NCBI GenBank assembly: GCA_902492825.1
Contig: CABUMZ010000110.1
Coordinates: forward strand, 1-6,167
DNA length: 6,167 bases
Reading direction: 5' to 3'
Source of the DNA: an uncultured Collinsella sp.
GTDB taxonomy: Bacteria > Actinomycetota > Coriobacteriia > Coriobacteriales > Coriobacteriaceae
The translations under genes were made by a program, and so were the position numbers. Under the pieces are notes generated by a model that worked only from the letters and a program-made list of their open reading frames with translations, ran no database searches and had not been told where the DNA came from. Within the stretch, counting starts at the first letter, position 1. Each line of letters begins with the position of its first letter. Shown here one piece after another: positions 1-5,740 of the stretch.

Positions 1-1
1 C

Positions 2-23
2 CCTCCATACGATGGGAGGTGAT
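2..23 (+). promoter_or_regulatory. Shine-Dalgarno with potential masking hairpin
   Basis: GGAGGTGAT at 15-23 is a nine-base match to the 16S rRNA 3' end. CCTCC at 2-6 is its perfect 5-bp complement across an 8-base loop (7-14). A transcript starting upstream of the window could fold to hide the ribosome site, as is known for several type I toxin mRNAs. The stem is short, and more pairing could lie left of the window edge. Confidence 0.4.
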
Positions 24-27
24 GCCC

Positions 28-153
28 ATGACCGATCTGATTGATTTCGTGAGGCTCCTGACCGCTCTGGCCTCGCTCCTCACGGCGCTTATCGGGCTTT
101 CCGAGGCACTCAAGCAGTGTTCGAAGCAAAACAAGAGGGGTCGACGCCGTTAA
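28..153 (+). CDS. Small hydrophobic basic-tailed peptide, putative type I toxin (41 aa)
   Basis: A 41-codon reading frame begins MTDLIDFVRLL and ends in a lysine/arginine-rich tail (NKRGRRR). Residues about 4-26 are mostly Leu, Ala, Ile and Val with a few charged residues, enough for one membrane-spanning or amphipathic helix. The start is set by an exceptional Shine-Dalgarno, GGAGGTGAT (15-23), four bases before ATG. Bases 2-6 (CCTCC) can pair with 15-19 (GGAGG), so the ribosome site may be masked in the longer transcript. The gene is followed by a terminator hairpin and faces a minus-strand promoter that would give an RNA antisense to its 3' end. Known type I toxins (TxpA, BsrG, holin-like toxins) share this size, the helix plus basic tail, the strong masked ribosome site and 3'-overlapping antisense RNA. 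I recognise the layout, not a specific family. It could instead be an unrelated small membrane peptide. Confidence 0.6.
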   Translation: MTDLIDFVRLLTALASLLTALIGLSEALKQCSKQNKRGRRR

Positions 154-166
154 GGCATTGACCCCT
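126..166 (-). terminator. Intrinsic terminator of the antisense RNA
   Basis: AGGGGTC (136-142) and GACCCCT (160-166) form a perfect 7-bp stem, with an inner GCC/GGC pairing (146-148 with 154-156). Read on the minus strand, the hairpin is followed by CTTGTTTTGC (135-126), a U-rich release tract. On the plus strand no T-run follows, so it is directional. The toxin stop codon TAA (151-153) sits in the loop. Confidence 0.5.
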
Positions 167-215
167 TAAAGTGAGTAACGGCGCTGCCCAGCTAACCACA
201 ACTTGGGCTGCCGTC
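126..215 (-). ncRNA. Putative antisense RNA antitoxin, about 90 nt
   Basis: A minus-strand RNA starting near 215 from the promoter at 222-250 would stop at the terminator-like hairpin at 136-166 followed by U-rich sequence. It would be fully complementary to the 3' untranslated region, the stop codon and the last codons of the 41-aa peptide mRNA. That is the arrangement of RatA/TxpA and SR4/BsrG, where the antisense RNA pairs with the toxin mRNA 3' end to cause decay or block translation. No coding frame of note lies in it. Both ends are inferred from promoter and hairpin positions only. Confidence 0.4.
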
Positions 216-227
216 GACCTTATTTTA
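178..227 (+). terminator. Intrinsic terminator of the small-peptide mRNA
   Basis: ACGGC (178-182) pairs with GCCGT (210-214) and GCCCA (186-190) with TGGGC (204-208), giving a two-part stem with a small internal bulge. A T-rich tract, CCTTATTTTA (218-227), follows. It lies 25 bases after the stop codon, so the transcript would end near 225. The same T-tract doubles as the -10 region of the opposing promoter. Confidence 0.55.
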
Positions 228-250
228 CCCACGAGCGCCGGGTTTAACAA
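222..250 (-). promoter_or_regulatory. Putative promoter of antisense RNA
   Basis: On the minus strand, TTGTTA (250-245) and TAAAAT (227-222) are separated by exactly 17 bases, resembling a sigma-70-type -35/-10 pair (4/6 and 5/6 matches). Transcription would start near 215 and run leftwards, opposing the small-peptide gene at 28-153. No other open reading frame on this strand explains a promoter here. Confidence 0.45.
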
Positions 251-292
251 ATGGATTTTCGGTAATGGAGGCCTGGCGCGCCCACAAAACCA

Positions 293-694
293 CTACGCCC
301 CAAGTGCCGCCATGGGGATCACTGCCACGCCGTCGTCGCGTGCGTAGGCGATGTTCCCCTTTCCAACCACGACCGCCAAAAACGCCGGCGCAGCATTCTG
401 TGCGGCAGGGTTGGAGAGCACTTTCTTCTCCAGCGCCTTGAGGTTTCTCGCTCCGTCGTCTGCCTTCGCATCACTCAGCTTGACCTCGATGGCTCCCCAG
501 CGCCCGTCGTGCTCGACGATCAGATCGACCTCAAGGCCCTTCTCGTCGCGGAAATAATGGACACTGCCGTCGATGCCGCCGTAGGTGGAAAGGAACACGC
601 AAACGCGAGCTTTCGAGCGCACGTACTGGCTTGCTGTCTCTCGCGCATGCTCGTCCGAAAGCCCAAGGTTTGCAGGCCAACCGCTCCTACAGCG
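293..694 (-). pseudogene. C-terminal remnant of a DUF4143-type ATPase (PD-(D/E)XK end)
   Basis: The open frame runs back from the TAG at 293-295 to an in-frame TAG at 697-695. It encodes about 133 residues with no convincing start; a GTG at 622 gives a 109-residue version. The sequence HYFRDEKGLEVDLIVEHDG followed by AIEVKLSD is the C-terminal signature of ATP-binding proteins with DUF4143. Counting from GTG 622, the nuclease-fold positions are E31/D33 and E46-V-K48. Family members run to about 400 residues and start with a P-loop ATPase; that whole domain is absent. The stretch at about 680-625 (NLGL, then less typical residues) looks partly scrambled. I read this as a decayed gene whose 5' two-thirds was deleted, because the 23-bp repeats at 722-796 lie directly upstream. 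Expression as a stand-alone small nuclease-fold protein cannot be excluded. Confidence 0.72.
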
Positions 695-721
695 CTAGCA
701 TGCGACGTCATCCAGCGAAAC

Positions 722-796
722 TACGCCATTCTCAATGCAGTTTTTACGCCGTTCTCAATGTAGTTTTTACGCCATTTTCATTGTAGGTTTTACGCT
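722..796. repeat. Three tandem 23-bp direct repeats plus a partial fourth
   Basis: TACGCC(A/G)TT(C/T)TCA begins units at 722, 745 and 768, with a partial copy (TACGCT) at 791. The spacing is exactly 23 bp and each full unit ends in (G)TTTT. Each carries a small dyad, CATT-CTC-AATG in copy 1 (727-737), weakened in copies 2 and 3. They lie about 25 bp upstream of the DUF4143 remnant on the minus strand. They resemble iteron-like protein-binding sites or an operator array for the gene that once followed. No replication gene is visible, so a replication origin is not supported. Confidence 0.8.
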
Positions 797-844
797 TGGC
801 ATCATTGGCGCGACGCTCGCTCAACCACCTGACCACCGAGTTAA

Positions 845-867
845 CCGGATTCTGGGACCTGCTTTCC
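845..867. repeat. Half-copy of the 62-bp array unit
   Basis: CCGGATTCTGGGA followed by CTGCTTTCC matches the right half of the 50-bp units in the adjacent array; compare GGATTCTGGGACGCAGCTTCC in unit B4, which differs only at a few bases. Its TTTCC ends 61 bp before that of unit A1, so it is nearly in register. The matching left half (about 819-842) is not recognisable. It marks the decayed outer end of array A. Confidence 0.6.
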
Positions 868-880
868 ACCCAGGCCTCTA

Positions 881-1116
881 CCGGAAAACGCGTCCCGCCC
901 TGAGGGTCGATTCCAGGACACAGTTTCCGGTAGAGGCGCCGTTGGGAAAACGCATCCCGGTTTGAGCCGGTATTCCGGGTCGTAGTTTCCGCTTGAGGGC
1001 CGATCCGGAAACGGCATCCCGCTCTGGGGGCGAAATCTGGGACACGCTTTCCGCCAGGGAAAGCAAAAGGAAAGCGGCATCCCATTCCCAGCATCAAATC
1101 AGGACGCGCTTCGTTA
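881..1116. repeat. Array A: four quasi-palindromic 50-bp units, 62-bp period
   Basis: Units are A1 881-930, A2 943-992, A3 1005-1054 and A4 1067-1116 (degenerate), separated by 12-bp spacers. Each follows the plan GGAAA, about 4 bases, TCCC, an 18-base centre, GGGA, about 5 bases, TTTCC. The outer and inner blocks are complementary, so every unit can fold into a hairpin. Sequence differs clearly between units while the 62-bp step is preserved; A4 has a one-base insertion compensated in its centre. A4 ends on the stop codon of the ATPase gene (TAA, 1116-1114), so array A would begin the 3' untranslated region of that mRNA. No separate T-tract terminator for the ATPase is visible. Overlapping open frames here are repeat artefacts. 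Confidence 0.85.
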
Positions 1117-2505
1117 TCCCCGATCGCACATCTCGGCAAACGAGATCAGTTTGGCGTCTCCCCTGCTCGCTGCAGCCTCCTGGCACCCTTGCGCAAAGCC
1201 ACGCTTCGAGAAGATCGCGTAGCTTTTGCGCTGCCGTCTAAAGAGCTCGCTTCGGTATACGAGTTTTTCAAGAACATCCTCGCCCACCGGCTCGTTGCGC
1301 CATTTGCATTCTGCAAAGAGTGCCGCGCCCTCCCCGTCATCGACAATCAAATCGATCTCTTCTTGCGTGCGCGTTCGATTGTCCGTTCCCCACCAACGGC
1401 TCACCGTTGCGGGAACCACATCGAGCTCGCCCGCGCGCGCAAGTTCATACACATACTGCTTGCAAATGAGCTCAAATACCGTGCCCATATAGTCGGACAA
1501 ATGCGGTTCGATGCGTCCGTACGCCATCTCGGCCATGCCGTTTTGAATCAATCCGATGTTCTGCGGCACAAACCGGTACCAGAACCTAAACATCTGATCG
1601 CAAAGTTGATACACGGCCCGTTTATTGCTTGTCTCGTTGAGCGGCAACTCGCGCTCGACGATGCCGAGCGATATCAGTTTGTCAACATACATTTTGACGT
1701 TGCTCGCCGGAATCCCCGCGACGCCGGCAATCTCTGAGAGCTTCGAGCGGCCTTGGGCAATTGCTTGCACAATGGCATCGTATTGTTCGGGATTGCGGCA
1801 CTCTTGCAGTAGCAAGTTGCTCGGCTCTTCAAAGAGATAGCCCGAGGGGTTGAGAAACAGGCGTTTGATGTTGTCTTTGAGCGATGCCGACGGGTCGACC
1901 TTCTCGACATAAGCGGGGATACCGCCCGTCATGCCATAGCAAACTGCCGCATCCTCGCGATCCATGCTGTGCCACAAGTCGAGCGTCGTCATAAAATCGA
2001 GCGGCATGATTTTGAACTGCGCCGTTCGCCTTCCGTAGAGCGGACTCTCGTAGCCCAGCACTTGCTCTTCCATAAACGAAAGCGACGACCCGCACAGGAT
2101 AAGCATGAGCTTGGTCTCTTTGTACAAGTGGTCGATCTTTTCCTGCAGCAGCGAGCTGACCTCGGGGCACGACTGAGCCAGATAAGGGTACTCGTCAATT
2201 ACAACGACCAAACGGCTGCCGTGCAACATGGCGGCAAGCGCATCGAATGCCTCGTCAAAACTTCGAAACGATACATTTACCGCACCCGTCTGACCGGCAA
2301 GCATCGCTTGGCTGAAGTACTGCAGATTCGCCTCCGCATTAGTACGACGCGCTTGAAAGTAAATAGCGCGTTTGCCCTGAATGAACTCCGTGATGAGGCG
2401 TGTCTTGCCCACGCGGCGGCGGCCGTAGATTACGGGCATTTCGAATGAATCCGAACTGTAGAGCCGATTGAGCTCGGCCATTTCCGTTGTTCTGCCGATA
2501 AACAT
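1114..2505 (-). CDS. Orphan P-loop ATPase with winged helix and PD-(D/E)XK-like C-terminus (ATPase_2/DUF234 type)
   Basis: A 463-residue protein of the prokaryotic ATPase_2 (archaeal-type ATPase) plus DUF234 architecture. An N-terminal F-I-G-R motif (2-5) leads into Walker A GRRRVGKT (28-35) and Walker B VVVIDE (100-105). LILCGSS (135-141) fits sensor 1, and GGIPAYV (194-200) is typical of the family lid region. Residues about 240-290 fit a winged helix. The C-terminus has EEIDLIVDD (382-390) and FAECKW (397-402), matching a PD-(D/E)XK nuclease fold with D385, E399 and K401 as candidate metal-site residues. ATG 2505 is supported by AGAAGGTG about six bases upstream. Cellular role in this family is largely unknown; mobile-element, defence or DNA-maintenance roles are guesses. 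The gene stands alone, flanked by matching repeat arrays, with a long palindrome before its start, and its codon use appears less GC-rich than the xanthine dehydrogenase operon, suggesting separate ancestry. Confidence 0.9.
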   Translation of the reverse strand: MFIGRTTEMAELNRLYSSDSFEMPVIYGRRRVGKTRLITEFIQGKRAIYFQARRTNAEANLQYFSQAMLAGQTGAVNVSFRSFDEAFDALAAMLHGSRLVVVIDEYPYLAQSCPEVSSLLQEKIDHLYKETKLMLILCGSSLSFMEEQVLGYESPLYGRRTAQFKIMPLDFMTTLDLWHSMDREDAAVCYGMTGGIPAYVEKVDPSASLKDNIKRLFLNPSGYLFEEPSNLLLQECRNPEQYDAIVQAIAQGRSKLSEIAGVAGIPASNVKMYVDKLISLGIVERELPLNETSNKRAVYQLCDQMFRFWYRFVPQNIGLIQNGMAEMAYGRIEPHLSDYMGTVFELICKQYVYELARAGELDVVPATVSRWWGTDNRTRTQEEIDLIVDDGEGAALFAECKWRNEPVGEDVLEKLVYRSELFRRQRKSYAIFSKRGFAQGCQEAAASRGDAKLISFAEMCDRG

Positions 2506-2524
2506 GAGCGCACCTTCTATTTTC

Positions 2525-2578
2525 TACGTTATAGCTAGCTATATTATAGCTGCTTATAATATAGCTAGCTATAACGTA
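2525..2578. promoter_or_regulatory. 54-bp AT-rich palindrome upstream of the ATPase, likely promoter/operator
   Basis: Arms 2525-2548 and 2555-2578 are perfectly complementary over 24 bp, with a 6-base centre GCTGCT. Each arm also contains the 12-bp palindrome ATAGCTAGCTAT (2531-2542, 2561-2572). The symmetry puts a perfect TATAAT on both strands: plus 2555-2560, minus 2548-2543. The minus-strand copy is about 38 bases before the ATPase ATG and could be its -10 box, although no good -35 element stands 17 bases further up. An autoregulatory operator or a leader hairpin are the simplest readings. It is too AT-rich and lacks a T-tract for an ordinary terminator. Confidence 0.75.
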
Positions 2579-2606
2579 ATTGGCATCGCGCCACAAACAA
2601 CCGCCT

Positions 2607-2842
2607 CCGGAAAGCAAATCCCAGATTGAGTGCTCGAAACGGAACGCGCTTTCCGGATGGCATGCCTAGCGGAAACCAGGGACCAGAATCGAGGCCCAGA
2701 ACGGGACAGACTTTCCGGATGAGACCTCTTGCGGAAACTGTGTCCCACTCTGAAGCGAAATTCCGGGACATACTTTCCGCTTGAAGGCTGTTCCGGAAAG
2801 TGCATCCCACTCCGGGGCCGGATTCTGGGACGCAGCTTCCGC
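2607..2842. repeat. Array B: four quasi-palindromic 50-bp units, 62-bp period
   Basis: Units are B1 2607-2656, B2 2669-2718, B3 2731-2780 and B4 2793-2842, with 12-bp spacers and the same GGAAA/TCCC...GGGA/TTTCC plan as array A. All three intervals are exactly 62 bp, and the total length (236 bp) equals that of array A. B2 fits the others better as its reverse complement. The B1-B2 junction has a second dyad: TTTCCG (2650-2655), GGCATGCC (2659-2666) and CGGAAA (2670-2675) are exactly symmetric. The array lies between the ATPase palindrome and the xdh terminator and directly abuts the terminator's T-tract. Transcription from the xdh side should therefore stop before it. Confidence 0.87.
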
Positions 2843-2881
2843 TCCAAACAAAAGGCCCCGGCTCGCGATGGAGCCGGGGCC
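2843..2881 (-). terminator. Strong intrinsic terminator of the xanthine dehydrogenase operon
   Basis: GGCCCCGGCTC (2854-2864) and GAGCCGGGGCC (2871-2881) form a perfect 11-bp GC-rich stem with a 6-base loop. On the minus strand it is followed by TTTTGTTTGGA (2853-2843). It stands 70 bases beyond the stop codon at 2951, and the intervening bases hold no recognisable element. On the plus strand it is followed by AAAAGCG, so it acts leftwards. Confidence 0.9.
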
Positions 2882-2950
2882 AAAAGCGCAGCATATGCAG
2901 TTGATGGTGAGCGCGAACAGCCCATCGGCAATGGCTGTCCGCGCCCTACC

Positions 2951-5728
2951 CTACCCACGGTTGCGGGCGCGGCTGTACGGCGTATCCACCATGGGCAGAT
3001 CCGGACGCAGCTTGCCGTCAAACGCGCGGTAGGCGTTCTGTACGGCGGGCGCCGTGGGGATCGTTGCGATCTCTCCAATGCCCTTGCCGCCGTATGCCAC
3101 GGGCAGCAGCTCGTCCTTCTCCACGTAGATGGCGTGGATATCCGGAATCTCGGGCGCACGGAACAGCCCGAGTGTGCCGTACCTTGCCTGGGGTACGCAG
3201 TCCTTGAGCGGCCAGTCCTCGGTAAGCGCATAGCCCATACCCATGAGCACGCCGCCTTCGATCTGACCCTGAATGGAGATGGGGTTGACCACCTTGCCGG
3301 AATCGTGCGCGGCATAGACCTCGCTCACGCGGCCATCATCATCCAGAATGACCACATGTGTGGCAAAGCCGTAGCAGATGTGGCTCTTGGGGTTGGGAAC
3401 ATCGGCGCCCAGTTTGTCGGTCGGCTCCAGATACACGTAGCCAAACTCGCATCCCTCGAGTGCCTTGATGGCGGCCGCGGGGTCCTGAGGATGCATGCCC
3501 TGGCCGGCGACGAGTTCCTGCGTGCGCAGCTGATAGGCGCGACCGTCGTCGTACTCGATCTTGACGCCGTCGCCATGCGCGCTCACGGGAGCATCGGGCG
3601 CAGGCCTGCCGGCCTCGATGTCAACCATGGCATCGCGCAGCAAGAAAGCGGCGCCGCGCACGGCCTCGCCGGTCACGACCGTCTGACGCGAGCCAGACGT
3701 GGTGCCGGAGTCGGGAGCGTTCTCGGTAGAGCACTCACCGTTGGCAATGCAGCTCAGCGGCAGACCGCAGGCCTCGGCAACGTCCTGCAAAAACACCGTG
3801 TTGCAGCCCTGGCCGATGTCGGACGTGGCGGCATAGACCGTAGCCACGCCGTTCTCGACGCGAATCTTGCAGCGACCGGCATCGGGCAAGCCCACGCCCA
3901 CACCGGCGTTCTTCATGGCGCAGGCGATGCCGGCGTGGCCGGGATGCGCGTAGTAGGCATCCTTGACCTCGAGCAGCGTCTCCTTAAGCGCCGTGGAGCA
4001 GTCGGCAATCTGGCCGTTGGGCAAAACCTCGCCCGGCTCGATGGCGTTTCGGTAACGAATCTCCCACGGATCCAGGCCGACCTTCTCGGCCAGCAAGTCG
4101 ATCAGGCTCTCGAGCGCAAACTCGGACTGGCAAACGCCAAAGCCACGGTACGCGCCGGCAGGCGGGTTGTTAGTGTAGTAGCCGAAGCCGCGGATGTCGG
4201 TGTTCTGGTACTTGTAGGGGCCGACGGCATGCGTGCAGGCGCGCTCGAGCACCGGGCCGCACAGCGACGCGTAGGCGCCGGTGTCAAAGTTGATCTCGCA
4301 GTCCAGACCGGTAAAGATGCCCTCGGCGTCGCAGCCCAGCGTAAAGGTGCCGTCCATGGCATGACGCTTGGGATGGAAAGCGAGCGACTCGGCACGCGTG
4401 AGCTTGCACTTCACAGAACGCTGGAACTTATATGCGGCGAGCGCGGCCAGGTGCTGGACCGAAACGTCCTCCTTACCGCCAAAGCCGCCACCCACGAGCA
4501 TGGTCTCGACGACCACACGCTCGGGTTCGCTATCCCAGCCAAACATGTGGGCGCACTCTTTGCGCGTATCGTAGGCACCCTGGTCGGTCGACTGCACCTT
4601 GACGCCGTTCTTGTACGGGAAGGCGACGGCGCACTCGGGCTCCAAGAAGGCATGCTCGGTAAAGGGCGTGGTAAAGCGCTGCGTCACGGTAAATGCGCTC
4701 TCCGCCAACGCCTTGGCGGCGTCGCCGCGCGTCACATGGCGGCTCTGGCACACGTTGTCCTTGAGCTCCACCGTGTTGCCAAAGGCAAAGAAGCTGTCGT
4801 GCAGGCGCGGGGCGTCGGCAGCCCTGGCCTCGACAATGTTACGCACGGGCTCCAGCGGCTCGTAATCGATCCTGACGAGCTTCTTGGCCTTCTCGAGCGT
4901 CGCCTCGTCCTCGGCAACCACCAGCACAATGGCATCACCCACGCAGCGGGTGATATCGCCCTGGGCGATCATGACGTCCCAGTCCTGAATAAGGTGGCCG
5001 ACCTGGTTGACCGGCACGTCCTCGGCGCGCAGAATGCCCACCACGCCGGGCAGGGCCTCGGCCTTGGAGGTATCGATGGAGAGCACACGGGCGCGCGGGT
5101 ACTTGGAGCGCACGGCGCTGGCATAGGTCAGGCCCGGCTGGTCGATCTCGTCGATGTCGTCGGGGTACTTGCCCTCGCCGAGCACCTTCTTGCGCACGTC
5201 GATACGGAAGGCGCGCTTGCCTACGCCGTAGTTGTCGCCGCGCTCCAGATCCTCGTCGATCTGCTTTTCGCCGCGGAGCACCGCAGCGGCCAGCGAGATG
5301 CCCTCGATAATCTTTTTGTAGCCGGTGCAGCGGCAGACGTTGCCGCGGATGGCGTACTTGATCTGCTCCTCGGTGGGCTCGGGATCCTCGGCGATGAGCG
5401 CAGCGCCCGCCATGACCATACCGGGGATGCAAAAACCGCACTGCACGGCGCCCACGGCGCCAAAGGCGTACACAAAGGCCTCGCGCACATCCTCGGGCAG
5501 GCCCTCAACAGTCACGATGTTGCGGCCGGCGGCAAGAGCGGTGGTCAGCACGCACGCCTTGACGGCCGCGCCGTCCACATGGATGGTGCAGGTGCCACAA
5601 GCACCTTCGGAGCAGCCGTCCTTGGCGGAATGGATATGCAGGTCGTCGCGCAGGTAGCGCAGCAGCGGTTTGTTTTGGGTCGTTGTGCGCTCCACGCCGT
5701 TAACGGTAAAAGTGAATTCCTGTGCCAT
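2951..5728 (-). CDS. xdh: Selenium-dependent-type xanthine dehydrogenase, fused 2Fe-2S and molybdopterin subunits
   Basis: Hydroxylates purines (hypoxanthine or xanthine towards urate) at a molybdopterin centre in the cytoplasm. The 925 residues hold a plant-type [2Fe-2S] domain (C39, C44, C47, C59), a second [2Fe-2S] domain (C97, C100, C132, C134) and, from about 175, the molybdenum hydroxylase domains: GGGFGGKE 413-420, AYRGFG 526-531, GQGCNTV 639-645 and GKGIGE 881-886. From a remembered alignment with bovine enzyme, E420, R496, F530 and E886 correspond to Glu802, Arg880, Phe914 and catalytic Glu1261, favouring a purine over an aldehyde substrate. There is no FAD domain, so electrons must leave through the iron-sulphur clusters. 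ATG 5728 follows GAAGGGA and lies 12 bases after the RnfB-like stop, indicating one operon. In this enzyme group selenium is a labile cofactor ligand, not selenocysteine; no in-frame TGA is present. An aldehyde oxidoreductase role is the main alternative. Confidence 0.92.
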   Translation of the reverse strand: MAQEFTFTVNGVERTTTQNKPLLRYLRDDLHIHSAKDGCSEGACGTCTIHVDGAAVKACVLTTALAAGRNIVTVEGLPEDVREAFVYAFGAVGAVQCGFCIPGMVMAGAALIAEDPEPTEEQIKYAIRGNVCRCTGYKKIIEGISLAAAVLRGEKQIDEDLERGDNYGVGKRAFRIDVRKKVLGEGKYPDDIDEIDQPGLTYASAVRSKYPRARVLSIDTSKAEALPGVVGILRAEDVPVNQVGHLIQDWDVMIAQGDITRCVGDAIVLVVAEDEATLEKAKKLVRIDYEPLEPVRNIVEARAADAPRLHDSFFAFGNTVELKDNVCQSRHVTRGDAAKALAESAFTVTQRFTTPFTEHAFLEPECAVAFPYKNGVKVQSTDQGAYDTRKECAHMFGWDSEPERVVVETMLVGGGFGGKEDVSVQHLAALAAYKFQRSVKCKLTRAESLAFHPKRHAMDGTFTLGCDAEGIFTGLDCEINFDTGAYASLCGPVLERACTHAVGPYKYQNTDIRGFGYYTNNPPAGAYRGFGVCQSEFALESLIDLLAEKVGLDPWEIRYRNAIEPGEVLPNGQIADCSTALKETLLEVKDAYYAHPGHAGIACAMKNAGVGVGLPDAGRCKIRVENGVATVYAATSDIGQGCNTVFLQDVAEACGLPLSCIANGECSTENAPDSGTTSGSRQTVVTGEAVRGAAFLLRDAMVDIEAGRPAPDAPVSAHGDGVKIEYDDGRAYQLRTQELVAGQGMHPQDPAAAIKALEGCEFGYVYLEPTDKLGADVPNPKSHICYGFATHVVILDDDGRVSEVYAAHDSGKVVNPISIQGQIEGGVLMGMGYALTEDWPLKDCVPQARYGTLGLFRAPEIPDIHAIYVEKDELLPVAYGGKGIGEIATIPTAPAVQNAYRAFDGKLRPDLPMVDTPYSRARNRG

Positions 5729-5740
5729 GGTGATTCCCTT

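Noticed and set aside
722..796. Plasmid replication iterons
   Set aside because: No replication initiator gene or AT-rich origin region is nearby; a binding array for the adjacent decayed gene is simpler.
744..1139. Minus-strand open frames of 60 to 131 codons across array A
   Set aside because: They are built from the 62-bp repeat units, and open in several frames because of GC-rich composition; no family resemblance and no ribosome site.
1189..2448. Plus-strand frames of 182 and 159 codons
   Set aside because: Fully antisense to the well-supported ATPase gene, with no recognisable domain.
2525..2578. Intrinsic terminator
   Set aside because: Stem is AT-rich and no T-tract follows beyond the stem on either strand in the right position; promoter-like boxes fit better.
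881..2842. CRISPR array
   Set aside because: Units are 50 bp, imperfect and quasi-palindromic, separated by only 12 bp of related sequence; there are no cas genes.
2565..3315. Minus-strand open frames across array B, one of 248 codons extending into the xdh 3' end
   Set aside because: One frame is a shadow of xdh continuing through the terminator and repeats; the others are repeat translations.
2951..5728. Selenocysteine in the xanthine dehydrogenase
   Set aside because: No in-frame TGA occurs in the 925-codon frame; selenium in this enzyme group is a labile cofactor ligand.
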